From: Procambarus clarkii
Taxonomy: Eukaryota; Arthropoda; Malacostraca; Decapoda; Cambaridae
Assembly: GCF_040958095.1 (NCBI RefSeq)
Contig: NC_091173.1
Coordinates: forward strand, 15,563,530-15,627,529
Length of the DNA: 64,000 nt
Direction: 5' to 3'
Of this stretch, positions 43,401-51,269 are shown piece by piece (the stretch's first letter is position 1; the number at the start of each line of letters is the position of its first letter). A program made the position numbers and the translations under genes. The notes beneath the pieces were generated by a model. The model worked only from the letters and a program-made list of their open reading frames with translations, did not search any database and had not been told where the DNA came from.

Positions 43401-46339
43401 TTTTTCAACGAAATTGAGCTTGAGAACCGAAAAATTTGAAAAGAGGGGCATTTGAAAACTGAGGTTCCACTGTATAAGTATTTGGAAGAGTGTACTTTTG
43501 TAAGTCCCACATTCAATGCTAGTATTAAAACTAAACACACTTGTAATGTGCATTGATTATATACTAGTGGTTGTACATGATAAAAATCTTCCTGATAAAT
43601 TAATAATAGAGTAAATTAATTTTTATAATGAATGTTAAGCTAATGTTAAAGTTAGTCAAATATTTAGATTCTATTTTCTTTGGAAACTCCTTATAATTCC
43701 CCTGAAGCCATCTCGGTGAGATGGCTTCCAGCTACTAAGTCATATCAGGGGGGCACATAACTACAGAATGTACCCAAAGTTGCTACACTTGCAGCATCAT
43801 TGGCTAATAAACTACAGTTATGCCTCAATAATTTTTACACTTGATATGTTCTGTTATATTTATACAATTGTTCAATCATAACTTTTTTTTTACCCAATAC
43901 ACTACTGTACCACTATTCCATGCCACAACTACTGTACTTTATTCTTTTTTTCTTTACAACATTTAGGGAATGTCTAAAAAAGTAATTTTGTGTAACTAGT
44001 TAAAAAAAATTGTGACATTGAATTTTCAACACTTCTACTTCCTCTCTGATGTACTCGAATTTTCCAGATATATCAGCTGGCATACAATCTTGCACTCTTC
44101 TCACGTGATTATTTGGCTATTAAAACCGAGTGCCCAAGTTCTTATTTTGTGTGAAACATTGCAAAACTAAAACTGTATTTCTTGTTAAATACAGGAATTG
44201 TTATACTGTAGTTTTAAATAAAATTATTGGGATTGTGATGCCAAATGTTACTTTTCTTTACAGCTGAGAAAAAGGTTTTTTAAAATAGAAAACATTTTTC
44301 TGCCGTGGGCTGCAACCAGCATCATTTTCATTAGCAATTTTACATCCTGCTCACGAAACACCTTTGTACGAGAGGTATGATAAAGAAGACTTTTTTACAA
44401 GTACAGTACAGTATTCAGTGCAACTTATGCTTTAGTTCACACAGGCAGCCCATGATTTATGCAGTATTAGGGTATGTATATTTGGTGGTATGCAGATAAA
44501 TACTTTTATACGAAGTTTCAAAGTTGGATTTTTAAATCCAACGCAGGTTGAGCATAGATAAAATTTTAACATACCTAACTTGAGCAAGTTTTCAAGTCTA
44601 CCACTTTCTCAGCAGAGTGATGGGCTCCCACAGAGTACATTCTTGTGTTTTACGAATATTTTGGGTTAAGTGGTATTCATAAATCACTGCTCATCCCCAA
44701 AATTCTGGACATCATTATTTGCTGTATTTGTCACTGGAAAATGAATGAACATTAGATAATATTAAAATAAGTGCTTCATTGCATTCTACCCTCAAAAAAT
44801 GATAGAACATTTAGCTATTATGGATGGAATGTATATATGGACCATTGTATACAAGGTATTGTATACAATTATGTACTGTATACAATTGTATACAAGGACC
44901 ATAAACAAGACTTATGTTTTATGCTACAGTATTGAAATTCTAAAGGGCATAACAGAATGAAAGACTGACCCTAAACCTAATTGGTCCTATACCTAACAAT
45001 TTAACGCCTAATTTAGTGCAGACTATAGAAAATCTAGAAAAGAAAAGTCTAGAAAACGTTAGGTTTGGTTGTTGCATTTTTTTTGTCTTTACAAAATGAC
45101 TAGTACAAAATGTGGACCATTTTTTATGTAACAGGCCATATTTTGTACTTCCATCCATAGTAACTATATATACTATTATTTTAGAATGAAATTTTTTTAA
45201 TTAGTAAAAAGTGGAAAAGTGAGGCCATTTTGAAGGTCTTTGGAATGAAACTGTTCTCATGTAGTTTGATTTTTTGTTGTATAACCTTTGTAGGAACATA
45301 ACCCTCGTGCAAATCAAGGGCTGCCTGTATATTAAAGCATATACACTACAGTATTTTAATGATAATCTTTAACAACAAAGGTGACTGCATGTAGAAATGC
45401 AGCTCACACCTGAATCTGAAAAACTGCACATTTAAAATGTATGAACAGTTTATAGATATGTTCATGTTTATATAAAGACACATCTTATGTTACAAAACAG
45501 ACTATAAACTAAGCTTCAAGTACTGTCTTTGAAAGCATGTTCTTTTTGCACATGATTTGCATTTTGTCTCTTATTTTAACTAGCATACAAATAATATGAA
45601 GTTATACAATCATATTACTAAACTCTTTGTTTTACATAATACTGTATTCTCTTTATAGGTTCCTATAATTTTTAATACTAACACTTACATAATGGTATTT
45701 GGTCAGGACTGGCAGTGGCAAGTGGGCGTGGTGTCTGTGCTCACATCCTGGATGTGCCTCATCATGCTGATGAGGAATGAACGCTGCTGCAGCAATTTCT
45801 TTCACCATGCCATCCACCTTTTTCGCACCCTCTTCAAGATTATCTTTCCTCTATTATTTGTAGGAATTGTGATATTTTCTGTTTATAAAATAAGTGGCAA
45901 AGGAAAAACTGCTAACAATCAAGCATTGAATACTTTCCTTAAAATATTTTCATATCAGTGGGTCAATACGACATTGTTTGTCACATTAACCATTGTTATC
46001 TGCTTTGTAATGTTAGATAACAGTAGAAATAAACAGAGAAAGGTGAACAAGGACCTTCGCACTCTCGCTTTTGTGAAGATGACAATGGACTTTGACCTCC
46101 TATATCCTATCTTGAGGAAGAAGTATTATGTTTTTTGGATACCAGAGGATTATAAAGTAAACTTCAGCAGCCAGTGTAACTGTCTTAAACAACATTTACC
46201 TAATCAGAAAAAGCAGTTTGAAGAGTTAAGTGAGAATGAGAGAGAGGTTTCAGATGAAATACATGATATAAGTGAGAAAATTGATAAGCTTCAGCAATAT
46301 ATAACGAAACAATTTGAGCTTATTAATGCAAACAGGTAG
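25421..46339 (+). CDS. TRPA-like ankyrin-repeat membrane protein (nine exons, 1090 aa)
   Basis: The exon model is 25421-25487, 27023-27089, 27233-27275, 32456-34011, 38963-39210, 40640-40946, 42281-42473, 44264-44374 and 45659-46339. All junctions are GT..AG with matching phases, and the sum is 3273 nt with one stop. The protein has an N-terminal tail (1-60), about 15 ankyrin repeats (61-570), a linker with YPDLVKSVLDKCI, six predicted membrane segments (about 738-763, 804-822, 837-855, 885-902, 921-941, 966-984) and a C-terminal coiled coil (about 1045-1085). Many ankyrin repeats plus six segments, and motifs such as HPLITYWLRYKWL before S1 and DWQWQVGVVSVLTSWMCL at S4, identify the TRPA family of cation channels (thermal, chemical and mechanical sensing at the plasma membrane). 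Oddity: only about 24 residues lie between S5 and S6, the usual pore-filter Gly-Glu/Asp is absent, and the usual 'NLLVGLAV' S6 end is replaced by CFVMLDNSRNKQ. The open frame over nine exons argues against a pseudogene. Confidence 0.85.
25640..25900 (+). pseudogene. I-group-like LINE tail in intron 1
   Basis: Plus-strand reading VAAGNVSPNGEHSN, CKLCEQELGHTLQHYICDC, PVIHDFIPNGTRYFELC. This is the Cys/His C-terminal motif of RNase H-bearing LINEs, the same family as 18420-19015. No upstream domains. Confidence 0.75.
26248..26425 (+). mobile_element. SINE-1 copy, old
   Basis: B-box CAGGGTTCAATTCCCAG, then CTAGCAGTAAATAGGTACCT and GGGTGCTTGACAACTG. The head is diverged. Confidence 0.65.
26590..26830. 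repeat. degenerate 20-22-bp minisatellite
   Basis: About 11-12 diverged units of the type CCCAAAGTAACTTAACCTAG. The core contains TAACCTA, resembling but not identical to the arthropod telomere repeat. It lies in intron 1 of the TRPA-like gene. Confidence 0.75.
27023..27089 (+). CDS. TRPA-like exon 2
   Basis: Acceptor TGTCCGCAG|, 67 nt, donor GGCAG|GTGTGT. The phase 1 start matches exon 1 and it ends in phase 2. Encodes VVLSMDEVSESAAGVMNKEP and NG. No domain. The chaining of phases through exons 1-4 is the main support. Confidence 0.7.
27233..27275 (+). CDS. TRPA-like exon 3 (43-nt microexon)
   Basis: Acceptor TTGTTGATACAG|, donor ACAAG|GTAAGA. Encodes R(split)CSTQQINRQKSIYK and ends in phase 0, exactly where exon 4 resumes with IKIHEAAEVGD. 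Confidence 0.7.
27276..27680. other. start of intron 3, unassigned
   Basis: AT-rich intronic sequence up to the DIRS boundary. No element recognised. Confidence 0.5.
27681..28118. repeat. DIRS inverted terminal repeat, recombinase side
   Basis: Begins AAAAAACCCAGCATTGAATG. Most of its length pairs with 31893-32325, for example TGAGCCAGAACCTGGCCCCC and CCCCAAACGAAAATTAGCAA on the two strands. Confidence 0.88.
28195..28295. repeat. DIRS internal complementary region
   Basis: GGGGAGCCTCC..GCCCAGAAAATGGC..TTACATTCAACGCTGG is the inverted copy of 27681-27740. It runs directly into GGGGGGGAACCCTGT..CTCCCCGGAG, which corresponds to the complement of 32288-32318. In the DIRS-1 replication model this region templates joining of the two ends. 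Confidence 0.8.
28315..29279 (-). pseudogene. DIRS tyrosine recombinase, frameshifted
   Basis: The N-terminal SAM-like part (29279 downward) has SSRRQYEVSWRSFQFFL and YCAALAEPL. Around 28830-28880 another frame carries ALASGGRVRELHAL with the first catalytic Arg. The last frame (28902-28315) has CPVAALCHYL, the H-D-V-R box (HAHDVRKFAA), a Trp-rich WGFWRSNRVLAARYL stretch with the putative catalytic Tyr, and a stop. Thus R, HxxR and Y are all visible, but across three frames, so at least two frameshifts have occurred. This enzyme class integrates circular DIRS DNA without target duplication. Confidence 0.85.
29382..30679 (-). pseudogene. DIRS reverse transcriptase / RNase H remnant
   Basis: The frame 30679-29834 begins near the RT palm: IRVLAYLDEWLVWAPS (YLDE at about 30574-30583 in place of YLDD), then GFLVNWRKSHLVPSQ and WLGLVWD, the conserved post-catalytic block of DIRS/Gypsy RTs. 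The RNase H part is split: one frame around 29900 has HSDCSLVVHCLNSRGS, and 29837-29382 has VDLFASVWSRRFPVYMAPF and APWWLAQPWF, characteristic of the DIRS RNase H end. RT motifs upstream of the palm were not found. Frameshifts and the D-to-E change make it inactive. Confidence 0.85.
30680..31892 (-). pseudogene. DIRS 5' internal region, gag not recognisable
   Basis: Short minus-strand ORFs (30857-30576, 31345-31055) are hydrophobic or low-information. I found no zinc knuckle or other gag mark. Either the gag was deleted or it has decayed beyond recognition. Confidence 0.5.
31893..32325. repeat. DIRS inverted terminal repeat, 5' side of element
   Basis: Complement of 27681-28118 with scattered differences. 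The outer end is GGGGTTCCCCCCAGAAATAC. Confidence 0.88.
32456..34011 (+). CDS. TRPA-like exon 4: the whole ankyrin-repeat domain
   Basis: The acceptor ATGAACAG| has a poor pyrimidine tract; the donor is GATAG|GTAAGA, phase 2. The 518 codons encode about 15 ankyrin repeats without an internal intron, for example GNTPLHLAAKGNHIDCCRIL, LTPLHWAAKMGFSECCKKLL, LAPLHIAAKEGHKECCKVLC and RTPLHVAVEVNSLDCCKVLL. Repeats 3 and 8 are degenerate. Five repeats carry a CC pair at the same position of the second helix. No ATG is needed here: the frame continues upstream to exon 3. Confidence 0.92.
34150..34345 (+). repeat. DIRS-ITR-like fragment in intron 4
   Basis: GTGGCTCCATGAAGCCATCT..GGGGACTACAGCCAGAACCT resembles the ITR block GGCTCC..GGGGACCATGAGCCAGAACCTGG. 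Diverged. Similar pieces lie at 35576, 39370, 43690, 50760 and 54962. Confidence 0.5.
35050..35076. repeat. (AAT)n microsatellite
   Basis: Nine AAT-type units in intron 4. Confidence 0.9.
35576..35800 (+). repeat. DIRS-ITR fragment
   Basis: TTTCTATAGGCCATTGCTTC, GGGGGCCAGGTTTTGGCTGT and the terminus TTTCATTACGTTCAATGCTG then GGTTTTTT: the inverted counterpart of 27681-27860. No coding part adjoins. Confidence 0.75.
36113..36350 (-). mobile_element. SINE-1 copy in intron 4
   Basis: Reverse copy with tail complement GAGATGATTTCGGGGCTTGG, body AAACTCTGCCCATTTGTTTC and B-box complement GGGGATCGAACCCGG. Confidence 0.85.
36766..36842 (-). repeat. Hairpin-pair tail repeat, family B
   Basis: (TTG)n, AAAGATTCGCTACC, hairpin TGGAACAAAAAGTTCCA, then hairpin ACGGGCTATGGTGAGCCCGT. 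Both stems are perfect. Confidence 0.75.
37560..37822. mobile_element. Palindromic-end element, about 260 bp
   Basis: The ends are inverted: GAAACTGCATAAGGCCTATTGG near 37580 and CCAATAGGCCTTCTGCAGTT near 37785. Between them lie tandem pieces of the type GGCAGCTCCTATTTATA. It looks like a non-autonomous transposon. Target duplication not resolved. Confidence 0.5.
38011..38920 (+). mobile_element. Tigger/pogo-type deletion derivative 1 (910 bp)
   Basis: Inverted ends CAGTGGAACCTTAGTTGACG and ..ATAAACGAAGGTACCACTG, flanked by TA on both sides. Inside, 38390-38570 encodes a piece of a Tigger transposase C-terminus (RPDKAVPGFCIDLFNESVIS). No DDE core is present. It sits in intron 4, 43 bp upstream of exon 5. 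Confidence 0.85.
38963..39210 (+). CDS. TRPA-like exon 5: ankyrin-to-membrane linker
   Basis: Acceptor CTTCAATTACAG|, donor ATACCAG|GTATAA. Starts in phase 2 and ends in phase 1, matching exons 4 and 6. Encodes KMVESIIDSCFWEEAF, NGNLRLLVKNYPDLVKSVLD and QKPQRCYLVHYLDEAYPIPG. The YPDLVKSVLDKC block is typical of the pre-S1 linker of arthropod TRPA channels. Confidence 0.88.
39370..39570 (+). repeat. DIRS-ITR-like fragment in intron 5
   Basis: TTTCTGGGGAGGCTCCATAG..ACTAGGGACCAGAAGCC, diverged. Confidence 0.45.
39740..40090 (+). pseudogene. LINE-Y 3' part in intron 5
   Basis: The plus strand reads MFDIEPDNFFKR, THTRSNGFKLSKPQCR, then stops, followed by the 3' end GAGACCTTTGACAAGCTGCC and CCTCGAGGCCACTAG. 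Same family as 22630-23480. Confidence 0.75.
40640..40946 (+). CDS. TRPA-like exon 6: pre-S1 region and S1
   Basis: Acceptor TTTTAACTGCAG|, donor ATCTTG|GTAATT, phase 2. After a polar segment (DDTKQTRPQDSQPRQPFETE) come WRSDHLMEWILRYNHHHLLQ and HPLITYWLRYKWLSYI, then the first membrane segment VCLTLTFLLALLLTIFTAIS. The 'HPL...W..KWL' pattern preceding S1 is a TRPA hallmark. Confidence 0.9.
41370..41575 (-). mobile_element. LINE-Y end / SINE-1 remnant in intron 6
   Basis: GACAGGAAGCC..TATCAAGGTCTCC resembles the LINE-Y terminus. It is followed by a diverged reverse SINE-1 (GTGTACCTATTTACTG; GGGGATCAAACCCAGG). Confidence 0.5.
41828..41868. repeat. (AAT)n microsatellite
   Basis: Imperfect AAT/GATAAT repeats. 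Confidence 0.85.
41874..42137. mobile_element. Palindromic tRNA-like element 1
   Basis: The two arms (about 41874-41975 and 42035-42137) are near-complementary. Each, read outward, contains a tRNA-like unit with a diverged A-box (TGGTCCAGTCGGTAG on the right) and a B-box-like GGTTCAGTC near the outer end. The outer ends are TGGCTGT.ATGATGGGACTGAA against TTCAGTCTCATCACACAGCTACC. It lies in intron 6. Confidence 0.7.
42281..42473 (+). CDS. TRPA-like exon 7: S1-S2 loop and S2
   Basis: Acceptor TTTATCTAG|, donor ACAAAG|GTAAGT, phase 0. Encodes DWAYMEHTYNLTRSLVCPPG and VPNVLGHIIVFMFVIGILHD, then IYKITK. The hydrophobic stretch is S2. Confidence 0.88.
42622..43472 (-). mobile_element. Tigger/pogo-type deletion derivative 2 (851 bp)
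   Basis: Ends CAGTGGTACCTTTATTTTC and ..AAACTGAGGTTCCACTG with TA on each side. Internal sequence is the complement of derivative 1 (for example the TTGGTGTATGGAAGACGGTG block). Located in intron 7. Confidence 0.83.
44264..44374 (+). CDS. TRPA-like exon 8: S3
   Basis: Acceptor TTTTCTTTACAG|, donor CGAGAG|GTATGA, phase 0 on both sides, 37 codons: LRKRFFKIENIFLPWAATSI then IFISNFTSCSRNTFVRE. It matches the pre-S3 'R..F...EN' and S3 position of TRPA channels. Confidence 0.88.
44375..45658. other. intron 8, AT-rich
   Basis: No confident element. A GTATACAATTGTATACAA-type inverted repeat occurs at 44860-44896. Confidence 0.5.
45659..46339 (+). CDS. TRPA-like exon 9: S4-S6, altered pore, C-terminal coiled coil
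   Basis: Acceptor TTCTCTTTATAG|, stop TAG at 46337. Encodes S4 (QVGVVSVLTSWMCLIMLM), S5 (LFKIIFPLLFVGIVIFSVYK), a short inter-segment stretch SGKGKTANNQALNTFLKIFS, then VNTTLFVTLTIVICFVMLDN as S6. LRTLAFVKMTMDF and LRKKYYVFW resemble the post-S6 TRP-like block, and FEELSENEREVSDEIHDISE is coiled coil. The pore helix may survive as ALNTFLKIF but the acidic filter is missing. The absence of stops or frameshifts shows the change is not simple decay. Confidence 0.88.
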   Translation, partial: VPIIFNTNTYIMVFGQDWQWQVGVVSVLTSWMCLIMLMRNERCCSNFFHHAIHLFRTLFKIIFPLLFVGIVIFSVYKISGKGKTANNQALNTFLKIFSYQWVNTTLFVTLTIVICFVMLDNSRNKQRKVNKDLRTLAFVKMTMDFDLLYPILRKKYYVFWIPEDYKVNFSSQCNCLKQHLPNQKKQFEELSENEREVSDEIHDISEKIDKLQQYITKQFELINANR

Positions 46340-46403
46340 AAATATGCAGCAAGAATAAGTAGCAGGACTTGTGGGGTGGGGATAATCTACCAATGATTAT
46401 TTT

Positions 46404-46409
46404 ATTAAA
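46404..46409 (+). promoter_or_regulatory. candidate poly(A) signal ATTAAA
   Basis: Lies 65 bp after the TRPA-like stop codon, in AT-rich sequence. A variant hexamer, so only a candidate. Confidence 0.35.
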
Positions 46410-47595
46410 TATATTTATTTATTGAATGGACTGTAATTATTTTAATTGATTAATTATTTTATTAAGCGGAATGTATAGGTTATTATTTATAATCACTGAT
46501 AAACTTCCACTTCACACATTTGGGGGTTATGTTTGTTAAATTTTGTTATATTGTACCATATTTAAACGGTTAACATTATTATTGTCACTCGACTGTATTT
46601 AAACGTTAGTAGATGTGATAAGGCTATAATTCACTTATACTAATCTGACTAGAAGGCTTCAAAAGTTATCATGGAACTGTTGTCGAACATGTGAGTAGGC
46701 CCTGCTGTAATGGCATCGTCTGTGTGCAATGTCGCCTAAACATTAATGGCAATTCTTCACTATCAATGTTGTCCCGACTCCACCCTGCCAAGATAATACA
46801 ATGTGGATAGGCACAAACTAGACTGATTTATTATTATTATTATAATATTTATAATTTTATTATATAATTTTATTGTAATATTTATGGCATAATTTTGACT
46901 TGATTTACTCGAGTTAATTAATTCGCCCATTTTGGGCTTGGCATGCCATATAATCATCAAACCTAAAAGATCTTATATTGCCCAACTAAGAACTAGGTAA
47001 GACAAAATTTAAGCACTTCCCTGCAGTGTCATAGTCGAATACACCTGTAGAAATAGGTACCGATTATTGTGAATACCACCGGAGCGCTTCAATTAACACT
47101 GACAAATTACACGTGTTAGTTGGAAAGGCTTGATGTTGGCTGCCGCCTCCTTCCCGGTCAGAGGACACATCAACTGAATGGTTTATTTGTGGGTTCTAGT
47201 AATAATTGGAAGAGTTTTATTCTAACTGATGACTAATAATTTAGTAATGTGTAATTTATTAATTTCAGTCCTGAGCCTGTAGTATTAAATATTTAAAGTT
47301 TAATTATATGGATATTAAATTAATTCCTGCCACATGACAATATAATCTCATTTTCTGGAGAGATTGCACATATAGTTTGTTTTATTGCATAACCAAGTTA
47401 TTTTAATGGATATTTTTATTAACCCCTAAGCTGCTCGGGGGGGCTATTTGGCCTTCAACACCCACAGGCGCAAAAAATAATCTTATAAAAGTGTTCATTT
47501 GTGTTCCCTGATCACGGGAAAATAATAATAAAAATCGTAAGTTGGATATTTTGGCTGCCATAGGGCGGGGAAGTCTGTCAAAAAAAAAAAAATTA
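46410..47595. other. intergenic sequence
   Basis: AT-rich. No gene recognised and no repeat boundary resolved. Confidence 0.4.
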
Positions 47596-48158
47596 AGAAA
47601 ATGTATGAAGTATGGGAAGAACTGCAAAGTTTTGCTGATGACTCGCCCAGATAAAGCTGTAGCAGGCAGTTCCATTGACCTTTTTAATGACAATATGATG
47701 GCTCACTACAGACAAGTGTTAAAATGTAGGAAAAAAAAAAAGTGTCTTTAGATAGATTCTTAGAAAGACAAGCAAGCAGTGAGCCACAACCAGGTCCTAG
47801 TGGTATTCCTGCAAGACGTAAGAGAGAGTACACCCCAGAAATGTCATCAGTGCCTCATGTTATAATGGAAGGGGACTCCCCTTCGAAACACCAACACCTC
47901 TCGGAGAGCTACCCATCCTTACCATCTTCCATACACCACCAAGAGTCCTCATTAAAGGGAAGATATACTTGTATATACTGTAGTACAAAATATTAGTAGT
48001 AGTAGTAGTATGCATAAATTGTATTTTTAGGTTAATATTTTTGGGGGTGTGGAACGGATTAATTCAATTTACATTATTTCTTATGGGAAAATTTGTTTCG
48101 GTTTACGAACCGTCTCTGGGAATGAATTAAATTTGAAAATGAAAGTACTGTACCACTG
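47596..48158 (+). mobile_element. Tigger/pogo-type remnant 3, 5' truncated
   Basis: Encodes transposase C-terminal pieces (RPDKAVAGSSIDLFNDNMMA, and SLDRFLERQASSEPQPGPSG in the next frame). It ends in ..GTACTGTACCACTG next to TA. The left inverted end is missing. It is closely similar to derivative 1. Confidence 0.8.
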
Positions 48159-48196
48159 TACAGTATGTGTATTTGATATGAAATGTATATATACAT

Positions 48197-48219
48197 ACAC
48201 ACACACACACACACACACT
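48197..48219. repeat. (CA)n microsatellite
   Basis: Short CA run. Confidence 0.85.
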
Positions 48220-48224
48220 TAATG

Positions 48225-49035
48225 GTCCAACAAATGGCTACTAAAGTTCCACCCAAGTAAATGTAAGGTAATAAAACTATGTGGAGGGAACTGGAGGGGG
48301 GAATGTCTCCAAATTGGTATGCAGGGTACCGAATGGGAAAAGTATTTCTCCACGAAATGGACAGAGAGAAAGATCTAGGAGTTGATATCACACCAATCCT
48401 GTCTCCTGAAGCCCACACCAAAAGAAAACCATCAGTGGCTTATGCGAGGCTGAAGAGCATCAGGACTGCCTTGAGAAACTTGTGTAAGGAATCATTTAGA
48501 ACCTTGCATACCACACATGCAAGACCAACCTTAGAGTATGTGGCTCCAGCATGGAGTCCTTAACTTGTAAAGCACAAGAAGCTTGAGAAGATTCAAAGGT
48601 ATGCAATAGACTAGTCCCAGAGCTAAGAGCTATAAGTTACGAGGAATGGCTGCATGAATTGCACTTCATGTCGCTGGAAGACAGAAGAGTTCTGGGAGAC
48701 ATGATGAGCAGATAAAAAATTCTCAGGGGAAAAGACAGGGTAGATAAGGACAGATTATTTAACATGGGTAGTACTTGCACAAGAGGGACACAGGTGGAAA
48801 CTGAGTATCCAAATGAGTATCCAAAGAGACACCGGAAAAACCTTTCAATGTCAGAGTAGTTAATAAATGGAATGCATAAGGAAGTGATGTGGTGGAGGGT
48901 GATTCCATACAGTTTCAAATGTAGATATGATAGAGTTCAATAAGTTTAGGAACCTGTACACCAGTTGATTAACTGTTGGAATGCAAGAGCAAAGAGCCAA
49001 AGCTCAACTCCCCACATGCATAACTAGGTGAGTGA
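48225..49035 (+). pseudogene. LINE-X 3' portion
   Basis: Contains EKDLGVDITPILSPEAHTKR, YARLKSIRTALRNLCKESFR and PTLEYVAPAWSP (post-catalytic RT region). It then has stops and ends with AGAGCCAAAGCTCAACTCCC and GCATAACTAGGTGAGTGAG, the LINE-X 3' terminus. Frameshifts throughout the distal part. Minus-strand copies lie at 57012-57150 and 59500-60240. Confidence 0.82.
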
Positions 49036-49659
49036 GTAGAAGTAGAGAAGGCCAATTACTATATTCACAATTAAAAGTGTGTGGGGCAAAAGTGATAATC
49101 TAAAACAGTTCCTCTGCTAAAATTTGTTGTTTTACTGTATTTATGGAGAGAAACTTTCTCATATGCAAAAGTGGCACTCTGGACATGAATACATGAAACT
49201 TTTGTAGAGTTTAAATAAATGATTGAAAGTAATATCTTTGCAATCTAAGACCTAAAACGCTTTTTGGAGCCCCTCTATAGGCAGCTTTAGAAATATAAAA
49301 TTTCTGGGACAAAACAGTAATGACAAAGTTTAAGATATTATTACAGAATTTAGGAATTATATTAATTTTGAAAGTAAAGAATAGTAATCAAGTATTTTTT
49401 GTAATCTAATGACACTCAATGGTAGTCCCTTTCTGTATAAAGATTCTGCTAAACTTATGGATTGCTCTTTGACATTTGTTTGTCTTGGTCTCCCCAATAT
49501 CTTACCTCCGAGTTGATTGCTCTAAAGTCCTTACCTTATTTAAAGTCTTGTCCCATACTTCCTGGGAAGCTGATAGACACTAACACTTCTCTATTTGCAC
49601 TCTTCTTTTGTACTATCGAAACTGGATTACTGGATTCAACTGCCTCTGCTGTTGAAAAA

Positions 49660-50990
49660 CATATGGGATCACCCCACAAAAGGATGAGCTACACCCCGAG
49701 CTAAACCCTGCAATGACTCAGAAACCCCAAAACCTTCAGAGCTGGAACTAGGAGAAAAGACCAGAAGCAGGGCCAACCACACCCCCTGCAGGAAAAGGAA
49801 CAGGAGCTGCAGACTTAGCCAAAGTGGAGTTCACCAACTCCACTTTGGAGTTGGTGAACTAATGTCCAACATTAGGGCATCCAAGTCTGCATCATACTGC
49901 AAAAGTCGAAGATGGGCAAGCCTAGCCCATAAAGTAGCAGCTGCCTGGTAAGCTTCCTGATGTAAAACAGGTTCATGGAGAACCTAAATATGCTCTCAGT
50001 GAATGCAATTGTCACAGGATTCTGGGTCATAGTGTCACGTGACTGAACAAGCATTATGACGGTGGCAGACAGAATTATCGTCACCAGATAGCAAGATCGA
50101 CAAGCACTCTTCAAACTTGCAGATACTGTAGTCAGTATGGATTTGACAGGTCCATCCATCATGAGCCACATTAGACTGCAGGGAAATACCAAAGCCTGAA
50201 GGCAAGCTAGCCAAGCAGGGCATCCAGGCACTAGGGACATTTTCCGAAAAAACAGACATCAAACACAACCTGTAACAACCCAGCTAAAAGGGTATTCACT
50301 GTGTGCCATATAAAAAAAGCACATGTGTATCCTAGTGAATCCCACTCATAACCAAGCAGGGTGCCCCTACCTAGGACCTACACAGAGGAGTGAACATTTC
50401 ATGACCTATCCCAGAGTGAGCCTCTCCACCCCCATTGGCAAGGACTCTCAGGCAAACCCCTGAACACACCAGACAAGTATCTATTAGTGCAGAGGCAGCA
50501 CTAAATGAGCACCCAGGGAAGAGTACCCCAAGTGCATGCTGCTTGAAACACAAAACAAGCAAAGTCCACACAACCAAGCCAGGAAGAAAACACACAAAAA
50601 GTATATGGCACACAGCTGGCTAATGGGTTGAAGCTAGGTAGGTACTGTACTAGGGACTAATGGGTTTTAGCTAGGTTAGAGTAAACTAATTGTTTATTCC
50701 AAATTATTTCAGTCATTTGGTCATTTTAGTGTTTCAATTTCTATGAACCCTGCAGTTGTTTGTAAAGCTTTGCCGAGTTTCTGGATGCTTTACTACTGAG
50801 GGTGATGATAATAGCCCCCCGTTCTGTGCCTCTGTGAGGCACGGGCCAGGTTCCAGCTCTGCTATCCAGTAAGCCAAACAGGATGCCTGCAACTGATGTG
50901 ACCCCCAGTAGTGGAGAGCCATCTCAGTGAGACTGATTCAGGGAGCTACCAAGGTGATCCCCCAGGAAAAGAATAAGCCATCAGAGATAA
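49660..50990 (-). pseudogene. Possible 5' part of a second DIRS element
   Basis: The higher end (50760-50990) contains an ITR-like block (GAGGCACGGGCCAGGTTCCA). Going down the minus strand comes a possible gag-like region (50268-49872) with ECLSILLSGDDNSVCHRHNA and, in another frame, QLLLYGLGLP. The Cys-rich piece looks gag-like but I could not confirm it. Multiple stops. Confidence 0.4.
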
Positions 50991-51269
50991 GGAGACTAAG
51001 TTGCATTGACATTAAATGATATATTTCACACATAAAATAAGGCCCTAATAATAAGGCATAAAAACACTTTTCTCAGATTGTATAAATGTGCAATATAATG
51101 CCATGCATCATTATCATAGCTGGAATGATACTGAAATAATTCATTGTCTTTAATGATGCCAATTATTTCTGCCATACCTACTAACGTATATTAGTTTCAC
51201 CACCAGCTTATCAATACCATTGACAGATCAATAAAAGTTTACAAAATTATATTAAGCTATTATTACTCT

